Shown here: one piece after another, positions 22,246 to 34,457 of the stretch
Numbering within the stretch: position 1 is the first letter of the stretch
Layout of the letters: each line of letters starts with the position of its first letter
Origin: Persicaria tinctoria
Taxonomy: Eukaryota; Streptophyta; Magnoliopsida; Caryophyllales; Polygonaceae
Direction of reading: 5' to 3'
Length of the DNA: 64,000 nucleotides
Assembly (NCBI GenBank): GCA_037127255.1
Contig: JBANSL010000004.1
Location: 24,063,967 to 24,127,966, forward strand
Position numbers and translations under genes: made by a program
The notes under the pieces: generated by a model
The model's input: only the letters and a program-made list of their open reading frames with translations
Told to the model about the DNA's origin: nothing
Database searches by the model: none

Positions 22246-23507
22246 ATGAGTGATAATCAAAACAATGCGACACAGAGAATGAGCCAAGAGATCCACCAAG
22301 AACAGGAGGCCTCGAGTATGTATGTCCCGTTGACACCTCAACCTGATCCAGAGGGTGAAACAGGAGATCAGCACCACGATACTCCTCCGCATCACTATTA
22401 TAATCAGTACGGAGTAGAGGGAGAGCACATACCTCAGAATTTCTGGTATTATGAAGTCCATTATGAGCAGCCTAACCCTCTTCAGCAAGAACAAACGCAG
22501 TATTACTATTATGACCACTTGGGAAAAAACCCGCGACAGCAGGGGAATATCCATCACGAAGAGTAGTGTGGAAATTTTGACAGATATTATACTGCATACA
22601 ACAACCCAGACAACATTAACTACGGCTTCCAGGGTCAGGCAATGCCGCACCAAGCATGGCAAACTGATCAGCGGCAGCATGAGAACAAACACCGACGCGG
22701 AGAAAGATCCACGGACGTTTCTACCTGCACAAAGTCTGACTCAACAGATAAAAGAGCAGAGGGACAGGCGGCCTTCCCATCTGTGTTCACCAAAGAGATC
22801 TGTTCGGCGACAGTAGCAAAGAGGTGGAGAGATGTGAACCTTATGAAGTATGATGGAACGACTGATCCCGAAGATCATCTCTGCCATTTTACAACCGCGA
22901 TGGGGATAAATGAATACAACAATGCTATGTTATGCCGAAATTTCCCCTCAACCTTGACGAAAATCGCCCTTACATGGTTCACTAACCTGCTAAGAAATTC
23001 CGTAACCAGTTTCACCCAACTGTCCCACATTTTCACATCCCATTTTGGAAGTGCGCGGTCAAGAAAGAAGATCATGTTTGATCTAAATTCGACCAGGCAA
23101 GGAGCTAGGGAAACCTTGGGGCACTTTTTCACTCGTTTTACTAGTGTGGTGGTACAAATCCCCAACTTTAATCATGAGTCAGCAATCATCATACTCATGG
23201 GAAATTTGGCAGAAGGAGATTTCAAGACCTATTTGTTTCGAATGAAACCAGCCAGTTACGATGATTTGAGGGAACAGGTGTCAAGACAAATCGAAGCTGA
23301 AGAGGTAGCCGCGTCCAGCTCAAGAGCTAACAGAGGCAAACAGGGCTTTTTTGGGAAACTCGCTAGAAAATTCAAAAAAGAGAAAGTCAAACTGTCCAGA
23401 CATCAGTCAGAAGCAGGAGATTTTCGTCCCCGTCGCGACGAAATACACATGAATTCTGAGAGGGACCCTGGGTCTCAGCCAAGAGAAGACAATCCGCGGT
23501 CATATCC
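22246..23507 (+). pseudogene. Tat-lineage gag, interrupted
   Basis: The frame opens with MSDNQNNATQRM and meets a TAG at 22564. Coding similarity resumes from about 22640. The gag core is clear at about 22830-23290 (MKYDGTTDPEDHLCHF, LTWFTNLLRNSVTSF, ARETLGHFFTRFT). The sequence is cut at 23507 by a CACTA element and continues after 27635 with an arginine- and glycine-rich segment (RGRGRGRRG). Gag would form the particle; this copy cannot make a full protein. Confidence 0.8.
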
Positions 23508-26500
23508 ACTAGTACAAAAACTAGATTTTATGCCGGATATTTAGGCTATTTATGCCGGATATTCGAAAAGGTATCTCCGGGGTATAGGTAAATATAATAA
23601 AAAAGAGGGCATTTTATTTATGCCGGATATTAATATGACACGCCCGACATAAATAATTGTGTGTTTTTTTTACACACAGTTATTTATGCCGGATCTAAAT
23701 GCCACACACCCGGCATAAATAACAGCAATATCCGGCATAAATAATAGAAATATCCGGCATAAATAATAGCAACATCCGGCATAAATGAAGTTGATCTTTT
23801 TATTAAAAAAAACCTCAAACTATTTATGCCGGGTTTAAAATAATATGACCTTTTATAACGGACGGTTTTCCGGGATATATAGTTTAATGTCATTTTGCAA
23901 GAGCACTTTTAGAATATCAATATAAACCCCCTGTTAAATGTCATAAAAACATACATAAATATCATCCAAACCATACATAAATATCATCCAAACCATAACA
24001 ACAACCACTACAAATCCATTGTTTAAGTTGACCCACCAACATCACATTCGGGGTACATCATATGATATATCAACCTTAGAACTAAAATGTAAACATGCTA
24101 AAACAAAAGTTGTCCCTCATAAAGTAAAACGAAAGTAAGTGCATGGCCACATCCGGGTACATATCTTGATAGATGCTCGAGCTCACCAAATGAAAGTCAT
24201 CTCTCGATGAGCACATGAACCGAAGACAACTTGTGGCTCACCTAAAAGAAAAATCATAAAGACATTGTTACGAAAGCTAATAGCTTGAGCCTATTACATA
24301 TAGCACCAGCTGCAATTTCTGAGATCAAAGAATAAATTGATAGAGGAAAAGGGGGAAATTTTGCAATATATTTATAAAATGGTTTCTCAGTCCCTAGCTA
24401 TAAGTACTTCCCTAACTAAATCAAGCTATATATGTAAATTAACCAAGAACGATTACCTAGTCATAAAGGCATGACGAAAACTATTCTATTGGCGACGCAC
24501 AAGTGTACTAATTTTTAAGGAAGCTGCCCTACGTACTATACATAGTACATATATAGATACAGCTTATAGAAATGTGGTACATATAACACTAAATGTATCC
24601 ATATATAGTATGTTGAACACCCTAGTTAGAAGGCCAACCCGATATTGATCGAGCTACCTATCTATTATGCGAAACAAAGGAGGATAAAAGAAAGGATTGA
24701 GATGCATACTATCATGTTAGGACTTAAGGCAGGTGTGGTAGAAGGCCAGCTATAAATGAGATCTAGCTAGTTGCATACATGGGAAGGGGCCGAATAGATA
24801 CATCAACATTAATACCTCTTACAATTTTATACATCAACTGCAATTTAGTTTGTACACATTTTGTACTGGGATATTTAATGGTATATTATTATGTACTATG
24901 CAGATATATGGTAACTGTAAAATTTGGATGTATTAGCTACTCCTTTCTTTCTTTCTTTTTTCATGAAATGCCAGATTTTGTGAACAAGCCAATGAACGCA
25001 AGAAAAAACACTCTGATACATATATAGGAAATATAGGATGGACCAACAAACAATTTGAGAGGAACATTGGTCCATTATTTGTTTTGTTTGGGCACGAAAG
25101 TTGGTCCCGTAACATAACACGCGACTGATGATATATACAAGACAATCTATAACCAGAGTCAAAAGCTAGCTAGCAAGCTCCCAATTCTGTTAATTTACCT
25201 CTTAGGTGAACATAGCAGCTTCGATAACACATCGATCTCAACCAACCCGCTAATGGAAACCGGAAACTCGCCAGCCTATGAACACCAGAAATTAAGCACC
25301 AAATCAATCAATTTAACACCCATGCACAAACATAAATTCAGCACACAGGTATTACAAGTATATAGTTTGATGAGCTACCCAGACAGAATTGAAGAATCTA
25401 CACATTTATCCATTCATGGTAATGTCAGGCTAATTGCTGAATCAAGAATTAAATAATCTGAAAAGAAGAAGAAAAAAGAGGACATACCTTTACAAAGGCT
25501 CTGCAACTTTGGGGGTGTGGGCAGCTCATTTGTTGAAGAAGGTGGGACTTGTGAGTGTGGGCTATCAAAAAACAAAGGCCTCTATTTATAGGGAGAATGG
25601 AAGCCTCTCATTCAAACAAGGGTATGGGCAAAGAATCATGTGAAAGTATCTATTAGGATATGGACAGAGAATACCTTACTCCACAAGAGATGGTGGAAGA
25701 TGTTCACCTGAGATGTCGGAGTTGAACCCCAACCACGCTTCCCGGTCTCCAGATGCTAGCAAATTGGGTCTGAAATTCGAAACTATGACGAACGAATTTG
25801 AGAGGTAAAAAATTAGAAGAAAAAAAAGAGTAGACAAAACCCAAAGACGACAGGAAATTAGGCAGGCCACAAACCTTGGAGAGGCGCTGAAGTTGCTGAA
25901 GCGGTACCTTCGAGAAGTATAGGTGGTGGAAGAATGAGAGTGGGACGAAATAGGTAAAGATGGAGAACGGGCAGTCGTCTCAGGTGGTGTTATCCACCGA
26001 GTCCTGTAACAATTGATAGCAAAAACAACAAAAGGAGATAATAAAGAACTGAATAAGATGGAGCTCAAAAGAACAACAAGGTATAGTGCAACAACATTGA
26101 ACTAAAGTTCGTTGCAGAAACAAAATCTATAAAGAATAAGAACAAACAAGAAGAGGAATGCCAATAGGTAAATTTTAACAACAATTTAAAAATTAAGTTC
26201 AAAGACAGCGAAGAAACACACTAAAAACCTTAATAAAATCTCTGGATAATTTTAAACACACATCAACCAAGCTATCAATCTCATAAACTAAAAATGTAAA
26301 CCTATGTCTACCCAATCAACCCAAAATCTGTCTTAAACATTTCTACGAACACCTTGAAGGCATAAAAGTAAACAACCACCAAGTTGCAATATCAAAACCC
26401 CAATTTTGTCGAACCTCTAATCATAACCACAAGGAGCAAAGTCCCCAAATTTTAAGCAAGTAATTCGCACTTTGAAGAGAGTAGGAAATTGGAGTTTATA

Positions 26501-27635
26501 TGGTTGTGGAAGAAGCTCACCTGAGACGTTGGAATCAAGCCACAACCATACTGTCCAATTTGAAATTAAGAGAGAGGATGTGGCCTGAAGCAATGAAGAA
26601 CATGGAATTTCAATAAAAACAAAATTCAAATCATGAAACAACTAAAACAAAATAAAAACGAAGAACAAGAAATTAGGGTTAAAGTCTAACATCAATGGGG
26701 GTAAACAATAACTTTAATTTCGAGTAAACAAAAGCCGATCAGTGGAAGAAACGAAATGCGCAAAATCGAACTGACCTCCGGTGTCAGATAAGAGAGGGAC
26801 TGCAGGAGAAAGAGAGGAGGCAGTGGGGAAGAGCAGAGAGCAAAGGCGGCATGTAGCGGCGGCTACAATTTCAAAGGCGGCAAATTGGCAATGAAGATGG
26901 ACAGAGGAGAAGCAAAGAGACAACGAAGAAAGTGAACGAAAAGGGAGCAGTGAGCGAAGAGGACCAGAGTTAGGGTGGAGCGAAGAGGAGGGTTGCCGGC
27001 GAGGCTGAGCGAAGAGGAGGGCCGCCGGCGAGGCTGAGCGAAGAGGAGGGTTGTCGGCGCTTCAATTAGGGCTGGCGAAGAGGAGCGTAGGCGAGGCTAA
27101 GCGAAGTCGATTAGGGTCGGCGAAGAGGAGCAGCCAACAAGATCCCGAGGAAGACCCCCGCCGACGAGGAGTGGAGGGCCGCCACAGGCACTGAGGGCCT
27201 CCGACTGGAGTGGAGGCCGCCACAGGTGCTGAGGAGCGAAGTTGAGGAACTCAGTGTTTCGAGGGTTTGGTTTGGGAGAGACCAGCGATCGCTCCTTTCC
27301 AAAATTATTACTACTTTTTATGCCGGAAACAAAACGCTTATTTATGCCGGATATTTATATTTGGTATAAACAATGTCTAGGTAATTTTATTCGCTTTTTA
27401 TGCCGGATTCCCATATTATTTATGCCGGATAAAAAATTTGACACGCCCGGCATAAATAACTAGGGTCTTTTAATATTTCGTTGTCATTTAGGCCGGACAT
27501 AAATTGTAATATCCGGCATATATTTATTTTTCAGTATTTAGGAGAATAAAATTAAATCATTTTAAGGTTTTTATTTCACAAATTGAACCTCCGGCATAAA
27601 TAGTTATGTAATAAAATCTCAGTTTTGTACTAGTG
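23508..27635. mobile_element. CACTA element with dense subterminal repeats, non-coding
   Basis: The ends are the perfect inverted repeat CACTAGTACAAAA. The 3-bp duplication ATC stands at 23505-23507 and 27636-27638. Within 350 bp of each end are about eight copies, in both orientations, of TATGCCGGAT / ATCCGGCATA, the kind of subterminal array bound by CACTA transposases. No transposase is recognisable in the 4.1 kb, so the element is non-autonomous. A 29-bp GC-rich minisatellite lies at 26979-27060. Two exon-end-like segments on the minus strand (about 25770-25700 and 26580-26510) resemble each other and each runs into a GTGA donor. Confidence 0.92.
26979..27060. repeat. 29-bp minisatellite
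   Basis: About three units starting AGCGAAGAGGAGGG and ending GGCGAGGCTG repeat in direct order. Degenerate copies extend to about 27135. The sequence is much more GC-rich than its surroundings and lies inside the CACTA element. Confidence 0.75.
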
Positions 27636-27638
27636 ATC

Positions 27639-30600
27639 ATCTAAGAGAAGAACATCTGAGGTCCTATCATCCAAGGGAGATTCCCTATAGGAACCAAGAA
27701 CTGAGATTTCCACCACGGAGAGAAGATCGGCCCAATCGAAGACCAGATTGGGAAGACCGTGACCCCAGACCTGATGTCCCCCGCGATTGACAGAACCGTT
27801 ACCAAGGACAACAAGATCAGCGCAGAGATCCCCCATATTACAATCGAGGGAGAGGCAGGGGACGAAGAGGTTGCGGAGGCAGACACAACCATGCACCCAC
27901 TATGCAAAGATCCGTTAATCATGAAGAAGCTCGAAGACCAGGAGAAGGCCACATACCAGAGCCTGAGGGTTTCATCAATACCCTCGCAAGAGGATACTCC
28001 ATGACGGGATTAAGTAGACAAGAGAAGAAGAACTACGAGCGAGAAGGAAGGCAACCGCCCTCCGCGTCAAGCAGAAGGATTTCTCTGTCACAACATGAAG
28101 ATATATCTTTTTCCCCAAAAGACGCTGAGGAAGTAAGGATGCCACACTCAGACCCTTTGGTCATCCATGCTCAGATAGCTGCCAAAACAGTCAAAAGAGT
28201 ATTTATTGACACCGGTTCATCTGTTGATATTTTATCATGGTTGGCTTTCTCTCAAATGGGGATATCCGCGGCATCATTAAAACCATACTTCGGCACGCTG
28301 ATCACGTTCTCAGGAGGAGAAGTGCAAGTGGCAGGAACGATCGAGTTGACAATGGTTTTAGGAACAGCCCCAAAAAAGCGCATGGAGAATGTCGTATTCA
28401 CAGTGGTAAAAATACCAACCGTGTACAATGCTTTGTTGGGACGCATCTCGCTCTATAAATTTCAGATGATAGTGTCAATCTATCACTTTGTCGGAAAGTT
28501 TCCTTTACTAGGAGGAGGAGTAGGTGAGGTTCGCGGCCAACAGCCAGAAAGCAGAAGTTGTTACTTGACTTCTATCAAGAAGAGGAAAGAGGTGATGTGT
28601 ATTAGCGAAAAATATGAATCCATGGTGGGAGACAGTGGCCCATCGGAGCTCTCGGAGGCTGAGCTTGAAGTAAGATTGACGGAAACAAAAATACCAACCG
28701 CGGATGAAAGGGTTGCCTACACGCCTTTTCCAAACCCCGGAGAAAAAGTCTATATGGGGCAAGCGTTAGAACCAGAAGAAAGAGATCGGGTCTTGGAAAT
28801 CATAGCAAGGTCAAGAGATGTTTTTGCATGGACTCCGCGAGACCTCTTAGGAGTCCCATCCGCAACTGCTTTGGATACTTTAAGGATCCGTCCAGGAACG
28901 AAGCCCATAGTAAAAAAGAAGAGAAAAATGGCCCCCGAAAAAGAAGTCGCGGCACAAGAAGAAACTGATAAGCTGTTAGAAGCAGGATTCATAGAAGAAC
29001 TGGAAGATTCGGATTGGCTCTCAAATGTGGTTCTAGTAAAAAAAAGTCTAATGGGAAATGGAGAATGTGCATTGATTTCACCGATCTTCATAAATCCTGC
29101 CCCAAAGACAGTTACCCCTTGCCATCCATAGACGAACTTGTCGACGGAACTACGGGTAACAAGGTCCTCAGTTTTCTTGATGCTTATTCTGGGTACAATC
29201 AGATAAGCTTGGACCCGCTAGATAAAAAGGCAACTACTTTCATCACCAACCAGGGGATATTTTGCTACCGCGTCATGCCTTTTGGACTCAGGAATGCAGG
29301 AGCTACGTTTCAGAGAACTGTTGATCGAATCTTTTGTAAACAGATTGGCAGGAACATGTCGATATATGTGGATGATATTGTGGTTAAGAGCAAAAAATCA
29401 GAAGATCACGCGACAGATCTGCAAAAGACATTTGATTCCCTTCGCAGAGGATGGCTGAACCTGAACGCGGAAAAATGTGTCTTCGGGGTTGATTCTGGGA
29501 AATTCCTTGGTTTCATGGTTAGCCATCGAGGAATTGATGTAAATCCTGAAAAGGTTATGGCAATCCAGAATCTTCAACCTCCGTGGACGATCAAAGAATT
29601 ACAGTCTTTAAACGGAGCAGTAAACTGCCTAAGTCGATTTTGCTCATGTCTAGCAGACAAGTCGTTACCTTTCTTTTCTTTACTCAAGAAAAGGGGGCCG
29701 GTACGATGGACTCCAGAATTACAAGAAGCGTTCGGGGATTTAAAAGTTTTCTTATCGACACTCCCCACTTTGCACCAACCCGAGAAACAGGAGGCTCTAC
29801 ACCTGTACCTATCAGTCAAAAACATTACCATCAGCGCGGTTTTGACGCGAGAAGAGAAGTACCGGGTGTACTACATCAGTCGTGTGCTACAAGATGCTGA
29901 TACGCGGTACGAACCAGTAGAAAAGATGATTCCATGTCTGGTGTTCGCGACAAGAAGGTTGAGGCCCTACTTCCAGGATCACGTCATCAGAGTAATGACT
30001 GACCTACCTTTACGACAAATTCTTCACTCCCCGTGCTTGTCAAGAAGGATGATGAAGTGGGCAGTTGAGTTGACAGAATTTGAAATTGAATACACTCCAC
30101 GGCGGGCGGTACTGGCTCAGACATTAGCCGATTTCATCAGTGAAACGAGTTTTGAACTAAGTGCTCAAACGGAAAGAAGTGAGTGGACACTCAGGGTAGA
30201 TGGCGCGGCCAACAAAGATGGATGCGGAGCTGGGGTTACTCTCACTGCACCAGATGAGCAAAAGTATAACTACGCTTACAAATTGGATTTCCAAGCCACG
30301 AACAATGAAACTAAGTATGAGGCCCTGCTCGCGGGCCTAGAAATAGCTCTGATCAAGGGAGCCAAACAAGTATCAATCTATACCGACTCAGAGGTGATGG
30401 CACGACAGATAACAGAGGAGTATGAGGCCAGAACCGGACTAATGCCTGACTATTTGAGAAAAGCGCAAGCATTGTCGAAGGTGTTCTTGAGTTTTTGATT
30501 GACAGTGATTTCCAGATGTGACAACCAGCCGGCAGTTGCGTTGGCTCGATGGGGGGCAGTCATGCCCGAATAAGTAGGAAAGGAGGTTGTCCTCGAAAAA

Positions 30601-31867
30601 ATAAACAGTCGCAGACTTATCCAAGAGGTCTATCAAGTCCAGGGAGTTGAGGAAGGAGACTAGAGGACACCACTCGCGGACTATCTATCTAAGGGCATTT
30701 TACCCGAAGAGAATGACGCGGCTAGGAGGGTGATCGCAAAATCCTTTCGTTTCACCATTAGAGAAGGAAAGCTCTATAAAAAGGGCTACTGCCTCCCGGA
30801 TTTACTATGCATATCGATTGAAGAAGGAAGTCTTGTTATGGAATAGTTGCATGATGGAATTTGTGCACATCACCAAGGATGGAGGGCCATGGTAGCCAAA
30901 GCGACCAGACAGGGGTATTATTGGCCAACTATGAGGCAGGATGTCCAGAATTATATTCAGAAATGTGACGCGTGCCAGAGGTTTGGAAATCCGACGCATC
31001 GCCCTACCGAAATGATGAAAAGAATAACTGGAGCTTGCCCGTTTTCTGCCTGGGGAATGGATATCCTTGGTCCATTTCCGACTGCGCCAGAACATTTGAA
31101 GTATGTGCTTGTCTTGGTTGATTACTTCACGAAGTGGGTAGAAGCCGAAGCAATGGGAGTATGGGACTGATCACCGCGGAAAAAGTAAGAAGATTCTTGT
31201 GGAAGAACATCATCTGCCGTTTTGGGGTGCCCAACTCGATAATCACAGACCATGGGCCTCAGTTTGATTGAGAAACAATCAGGGATTTTTGCGCAGGATT
31301 GGGCATAAACTTTAAGTTCTCATCTGTGGCCCATCCACAAACGAACGGACAGGCGGAAACAACCAATCGGCAATTGTTGCATGGAATACAAAAGAAACTA
31401 GGAAGCACAGCAAAAGGGCGATGGGCTGAACTTCTGCCATTGGTTCTCTAGTCCTACCCCACATCAGTAAAAACCCCAACCGGGGATACCCCGTTTACGC
31501 TAGTTTATGGAATGGACGCGGTCATTCCAGCAGAAAGGTTGATCCCCTCGGCGCGAATTATGACATACAACCAGGAAACCAACGATAAAGCATTGGAACT
31601 CGAACTCCGTCTCATAGAGGAACGCAGAATGGCAGCAACCATAAGAGAGCAAGAGTATAAAAGACGTCTGTCCGAGTACCGTGATAGGCGAGTTCGCCCG
31701 CGACACCTCAAGAAGGGAGATTTAGTGCTCTGTCAAGCTACCACTAGAGGAAAGCTGGACCCGAACTGGGAAGGGTCGTATGTAATCGTAAAGGTAATCC
31801 AAGAAGGAGCATACAAACTCAGCACCCCCGAAGGCACCGTTTTGAACAAAAACCTGGAATGCAGATA
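27639..31867 (+). pseudogene. Tat-lineage pol polyprotein, degenerate
   Basis: Domains in order: aspartic protease at about 28190-28450 (FIDTGSSVDIL, then NALLGR); reverse transcriptase at about 28900-29560 (WRMCIDFTDLHKSCPKD, YRVMPFGLRNAGATF, and the active site SIYVDDIVVKS); a first RNase H region near 29780-30130; a second RNase H at about 30180-30490 (LRVDGAANKDGCGAG, NNETKYEALLAGL); integrase at about 30845-31860 with an HHCC zinc site, WGMDILGPFP and a C-terminal strand (KKGDLVLCQATTRGKLDPNW). A frameshift lies in the A8 run at about 29038. Stops occur at 30496 and several times in the integrase (for example near 31168, 31269 and 31450). The enzymes would copy element RNA and insert the DNA; this copy is dead. 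Confidence 0.88.
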
Positions 31868-31941
31868 ATCTAAAGAAATACTATGTGTAATATCCAGGGC
31901 TTGTATATAACGGAAAACTTAGTCGCCCCCGCAAAAATTAA

Positions 31942-32880
31942 ATGAAGCAGTTAGAGGGCGCTTTTATTATCTTCCTTCAAGACGAGTTCCTAAATAAGTC
32001 CCAAGTACGCAGGAGCTTGGCTCTGCGTCGGGCCTCCGATCGAAGCTACTTTCTCGGAGATGTGTTCTTAAATAAGTCCCAAGTACGCAAGAGCTTGGCT
32101 CCGCGTCGGGCCTCCGATCGAAACTACATTCTCGGAGATGTGTTCTTAAATAAGTCCCAAGTACGCAGGAGCTTGGCTCTGCGTAGGGCCTCCGATCAAA
32201 GCTACATTCTTGGAGATGTTTTCTTAAATAAGTCCCAAGTACGTTATAGCTTCGCTCCGCGTCGGGCCTCCGATCGAAGCTACATTCTCGGAGATGTGTT
32301 CTTAAATAAGTCCCAAGTACGCAGGAGCTTGGCTCCGCGTCGGGCCTCCGATCGAAGCTATATTCTCGGAGATGTGTTCTTAAATAAGTCCCAAGTACGC
32401 AGGAGTTTGACTTCGCATCGGGCCTCCGATCGAAGCTACATTATCGAAGATGTGTTCTTAAATAAGTCTCATGTACGCAGGAGCTTGGCTCCGCGTCGGG
32501 CCTCCGATCGAAGCTACGTTCTCGGAGATGTGTTCTTAACTAAGTCCCAAGTACGCAGGAGCTTGGCTTCGCGTCGGGCCTCCGATCGAAGCTACATTCT
32601 CGGAGATGTGTTCTTAAATAAGTCACAAGTACGCAAGAGCTTGGCTCCGCGTCGGGCCTCCGATCGAAGCTACATTCTCAGAGATGTGTTCTTAAATAAG
32701 TCCCAAGTACGCAGGAGCTTGGCTCCGCGTCGGGTCTTCGATCGAAGCTAAATTCTCGGAGATGTGTTCTTAAATAAGACCCAAGAACGCTGAAGCTTGG
32801 CTCCGCGTCGGGCCTCTGATCGAATCAATCTTCGGAGATGTATTCTTGAACAAGACCCGAGTATGCTGGAGCGCTAGCTC
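31942..32880 (+). repeat. 78-bp tandem repeats at the 3' end of the Tat element
   Basis: About ten good units and two diverged ones start AAGTCCCAAGTACGC and include GGGCCTCCGATCGAAGC. The period is 78 bp (31996, 32074, 32152 and so on), exactly 26 codons. From the ATG at 31942 an open frame of 269 residues runs through ten units, repeating blocks such as FLNKSQVRRSLAPRRASDRS. Most differences between units leave the frame open. Tandem repeats before the 3' LTR are known in Tat elements; a protein made from them is not. The frame may be open only because the unit length is divisible by three. Confidence 0.85.
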
Positions 32881-33299
32881 CGCGTCAGATCTCTGATCAA
32901 AATGTTTCAAAAATAATTTTCATAAGCCCTTTAGAACGTCTGGACTCTTTATTAACATGATAAGTTGCAGCCATGAGCTAACAACTAAACATAAGATAAA
33001 AAACAAGTGACGAGGGTACGCCAGCACATTCGAGCAATTGTTCGCTTAAGAAGAAAACATACAAACATCAGCATATGCCCACCGGGGCCTAGCCGGAATT
33101 AGACGAGTCCTGCCTTGACTCAGCTTATGCCCACCGACTATCGAAATTCCAAACTGAAATGGGCCAACACAAAGAAGCAAAAAACCCATCATCGATAGGA
33201 TAAAGCAAAATTGGGACAACCACAGAGAGTCAGATGTTTTCTAAAAAAATTTTATCGGCCCGCGTCAATCCCTGAGGGAATCGACCCAGCCCGAGGAGC
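32881..33299. other. 3' untranslated part of the Tat element
   Basis: No coding region is supported. The sequence contains TGCCCACC blocks and ends CCCGAGGAGC directly before the truncated LTR. There is no convincing polypurine tract, in line with a deletion at this junction. Confidence 0.5.
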
Positions 33300-33647
33300 T
33301 GGACACGCGGAGAACTCTTTTTCAGGAGAAGGAACTGTTCCGCGGATAAACTAAACCCACCCTTTCCCTTTGAAAACCCGAAGTAAGAATCAAGAATTTG
33401 TTGCTGTTGGATCTCAAGCTAGCCAACGGCGACTGCTAAGTGGTTGATTCCCACTTCGTCTGAGGAAACCTCGATAAGGGGATAATCTGTCAAAGCGTCA
33501 AATAAAATTATTCATGCGGCACAGGTTGGGTCGTATCAATCATTTCGTTACGGGTCGGGTAAGTCCGTCGGGAATATTGAAGGCCCCACTGGGTTTATTC
33601 TCGGATTCCCACTAAAAATGGAGGCCTTTTTTAATCGGGTTTCTTCA
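33300..33647 (+). repeat. 3' LTR of the Tat-lineage element, 5'-truncated
   Basis: From TGGACACGCGGAGAACTC to GGGTTTCTTCA this matches 21714-22060 nearly base for base. The first 450 bp of the left LTR, with the TATA box, are missing. The sequence after it (ACGAG) does not repeat the left flank. Confidence 0.8.
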
Positions 33648-34457
33648 ACGAGAATAAAACTTGACACACACGACGCTTTTTTTTGGGATTTTTTTCTAGG
33701 TTTCTGGAAAAGTAAAACAAGATATGAATGGTTAAATCCAAGAGCATCTCACCCATAGATTTACCAAACTCGCTCTCTCATGCACTCGTCGGCATCTCAC
33801 TCCCGAGAAATCAAGACTTTGTTTGAACAACTCTAACAAGCATCTCACCGGAAAGAGTTAAACAAACGGACCATTCCTCGGCCTCTCACTCCGGAATGGG
33901 GTCTCAAAATGGCATCTCACCAAATCAACAAAACACACACACTTTTTCCAAAAAAATTCTCAACTCAAATCTTATTTTTGATGACAAAGATTTAGGCATT
34001 TTATAGCCATAAAACAAGCAACAATTAAAACAACAAATTAAAGACGGAAAACATAAAAAGTCTCTTGGGAATTGATGGAGAATTGTGACCAGCCCCCTAG
34101 TGGAAAATGGAGGGTTGGATGTCATCATAAAGTGTCAAAACCATCAAGTTCCATTAAATTAATCCCATTCTACGCCTCTTCATCTATTCCGACTTCATTC
34201 AATGTGTTGAGAAAACTGTCCAGATTTTGAACTGTTGGATTATTGCCAATTTTGGAACTCTTTTTGGATGATTTTGGCATTTTGTCTTCATGGAAGATGT
34301 AGACATTCGAATTAGCTTTCCAACAAGTACTTATGGACCTTAATCGGAACAATATAGCCCATTTTATGACTGAAACACCGAGCATGCGCCGGAAAAGCCT
34401 GAATCACATCATCCTCCCCTCCTTTGAAAAAGATTCGTCCTCGAATCTTGTGTTGCC
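33648..34457. other. Diverged repeat DNA, probably LTR remnant
   Basis: No gene is supported. Phrases such as CTCTCACTCC and the order of short blocks (TGATGACAAAGATTTAGGC, TCCGACTTCATTC, CCAGATTTTGAACTGTTGG) loosely parallel the region 37040-37510 of the right copia-like LTR. I take it as a related, diverged LTR. Confidence 0.35.

Larger units (their letters stand above)
21264..33647 (+). mobile_element. Degenerate Tat-lineage Ty3 retrotransposon
   Basis: In order: LTR with promoter, leader, gag, (inserted CACTA element), protease, reverse transcriptase, two RNase H domains, integrase, 78-bp tandem repeats, and a truncated 3' LTR. A second RNase H after the first is a hallmark of the Tat group. 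The coding frames have several stops and shifts. The right LTR keeps only 348 bp against about 797 on the left, and the flanks (CTCTC left, ACGAG right) do not match. The element has therefore been rearranged since insertion. It interrupts the copia-like LTR at 20809. Confidence 0.85.

Noticed and set aside
22219..22692. Hydrophobic minus-strand open frame opposite gag
   Set aside because: It is antisense to the gag leader region; the apparent membrane-like composition arises from the codon complement.
23640..23780. CRISPR-like array (regularly spaced CCGGCATAAAT repeats)
   Set aside because: The repeats occur in both orientations with irregular spacing near the ends of a CACTA element in a plant genome; they are subterminal motifs.
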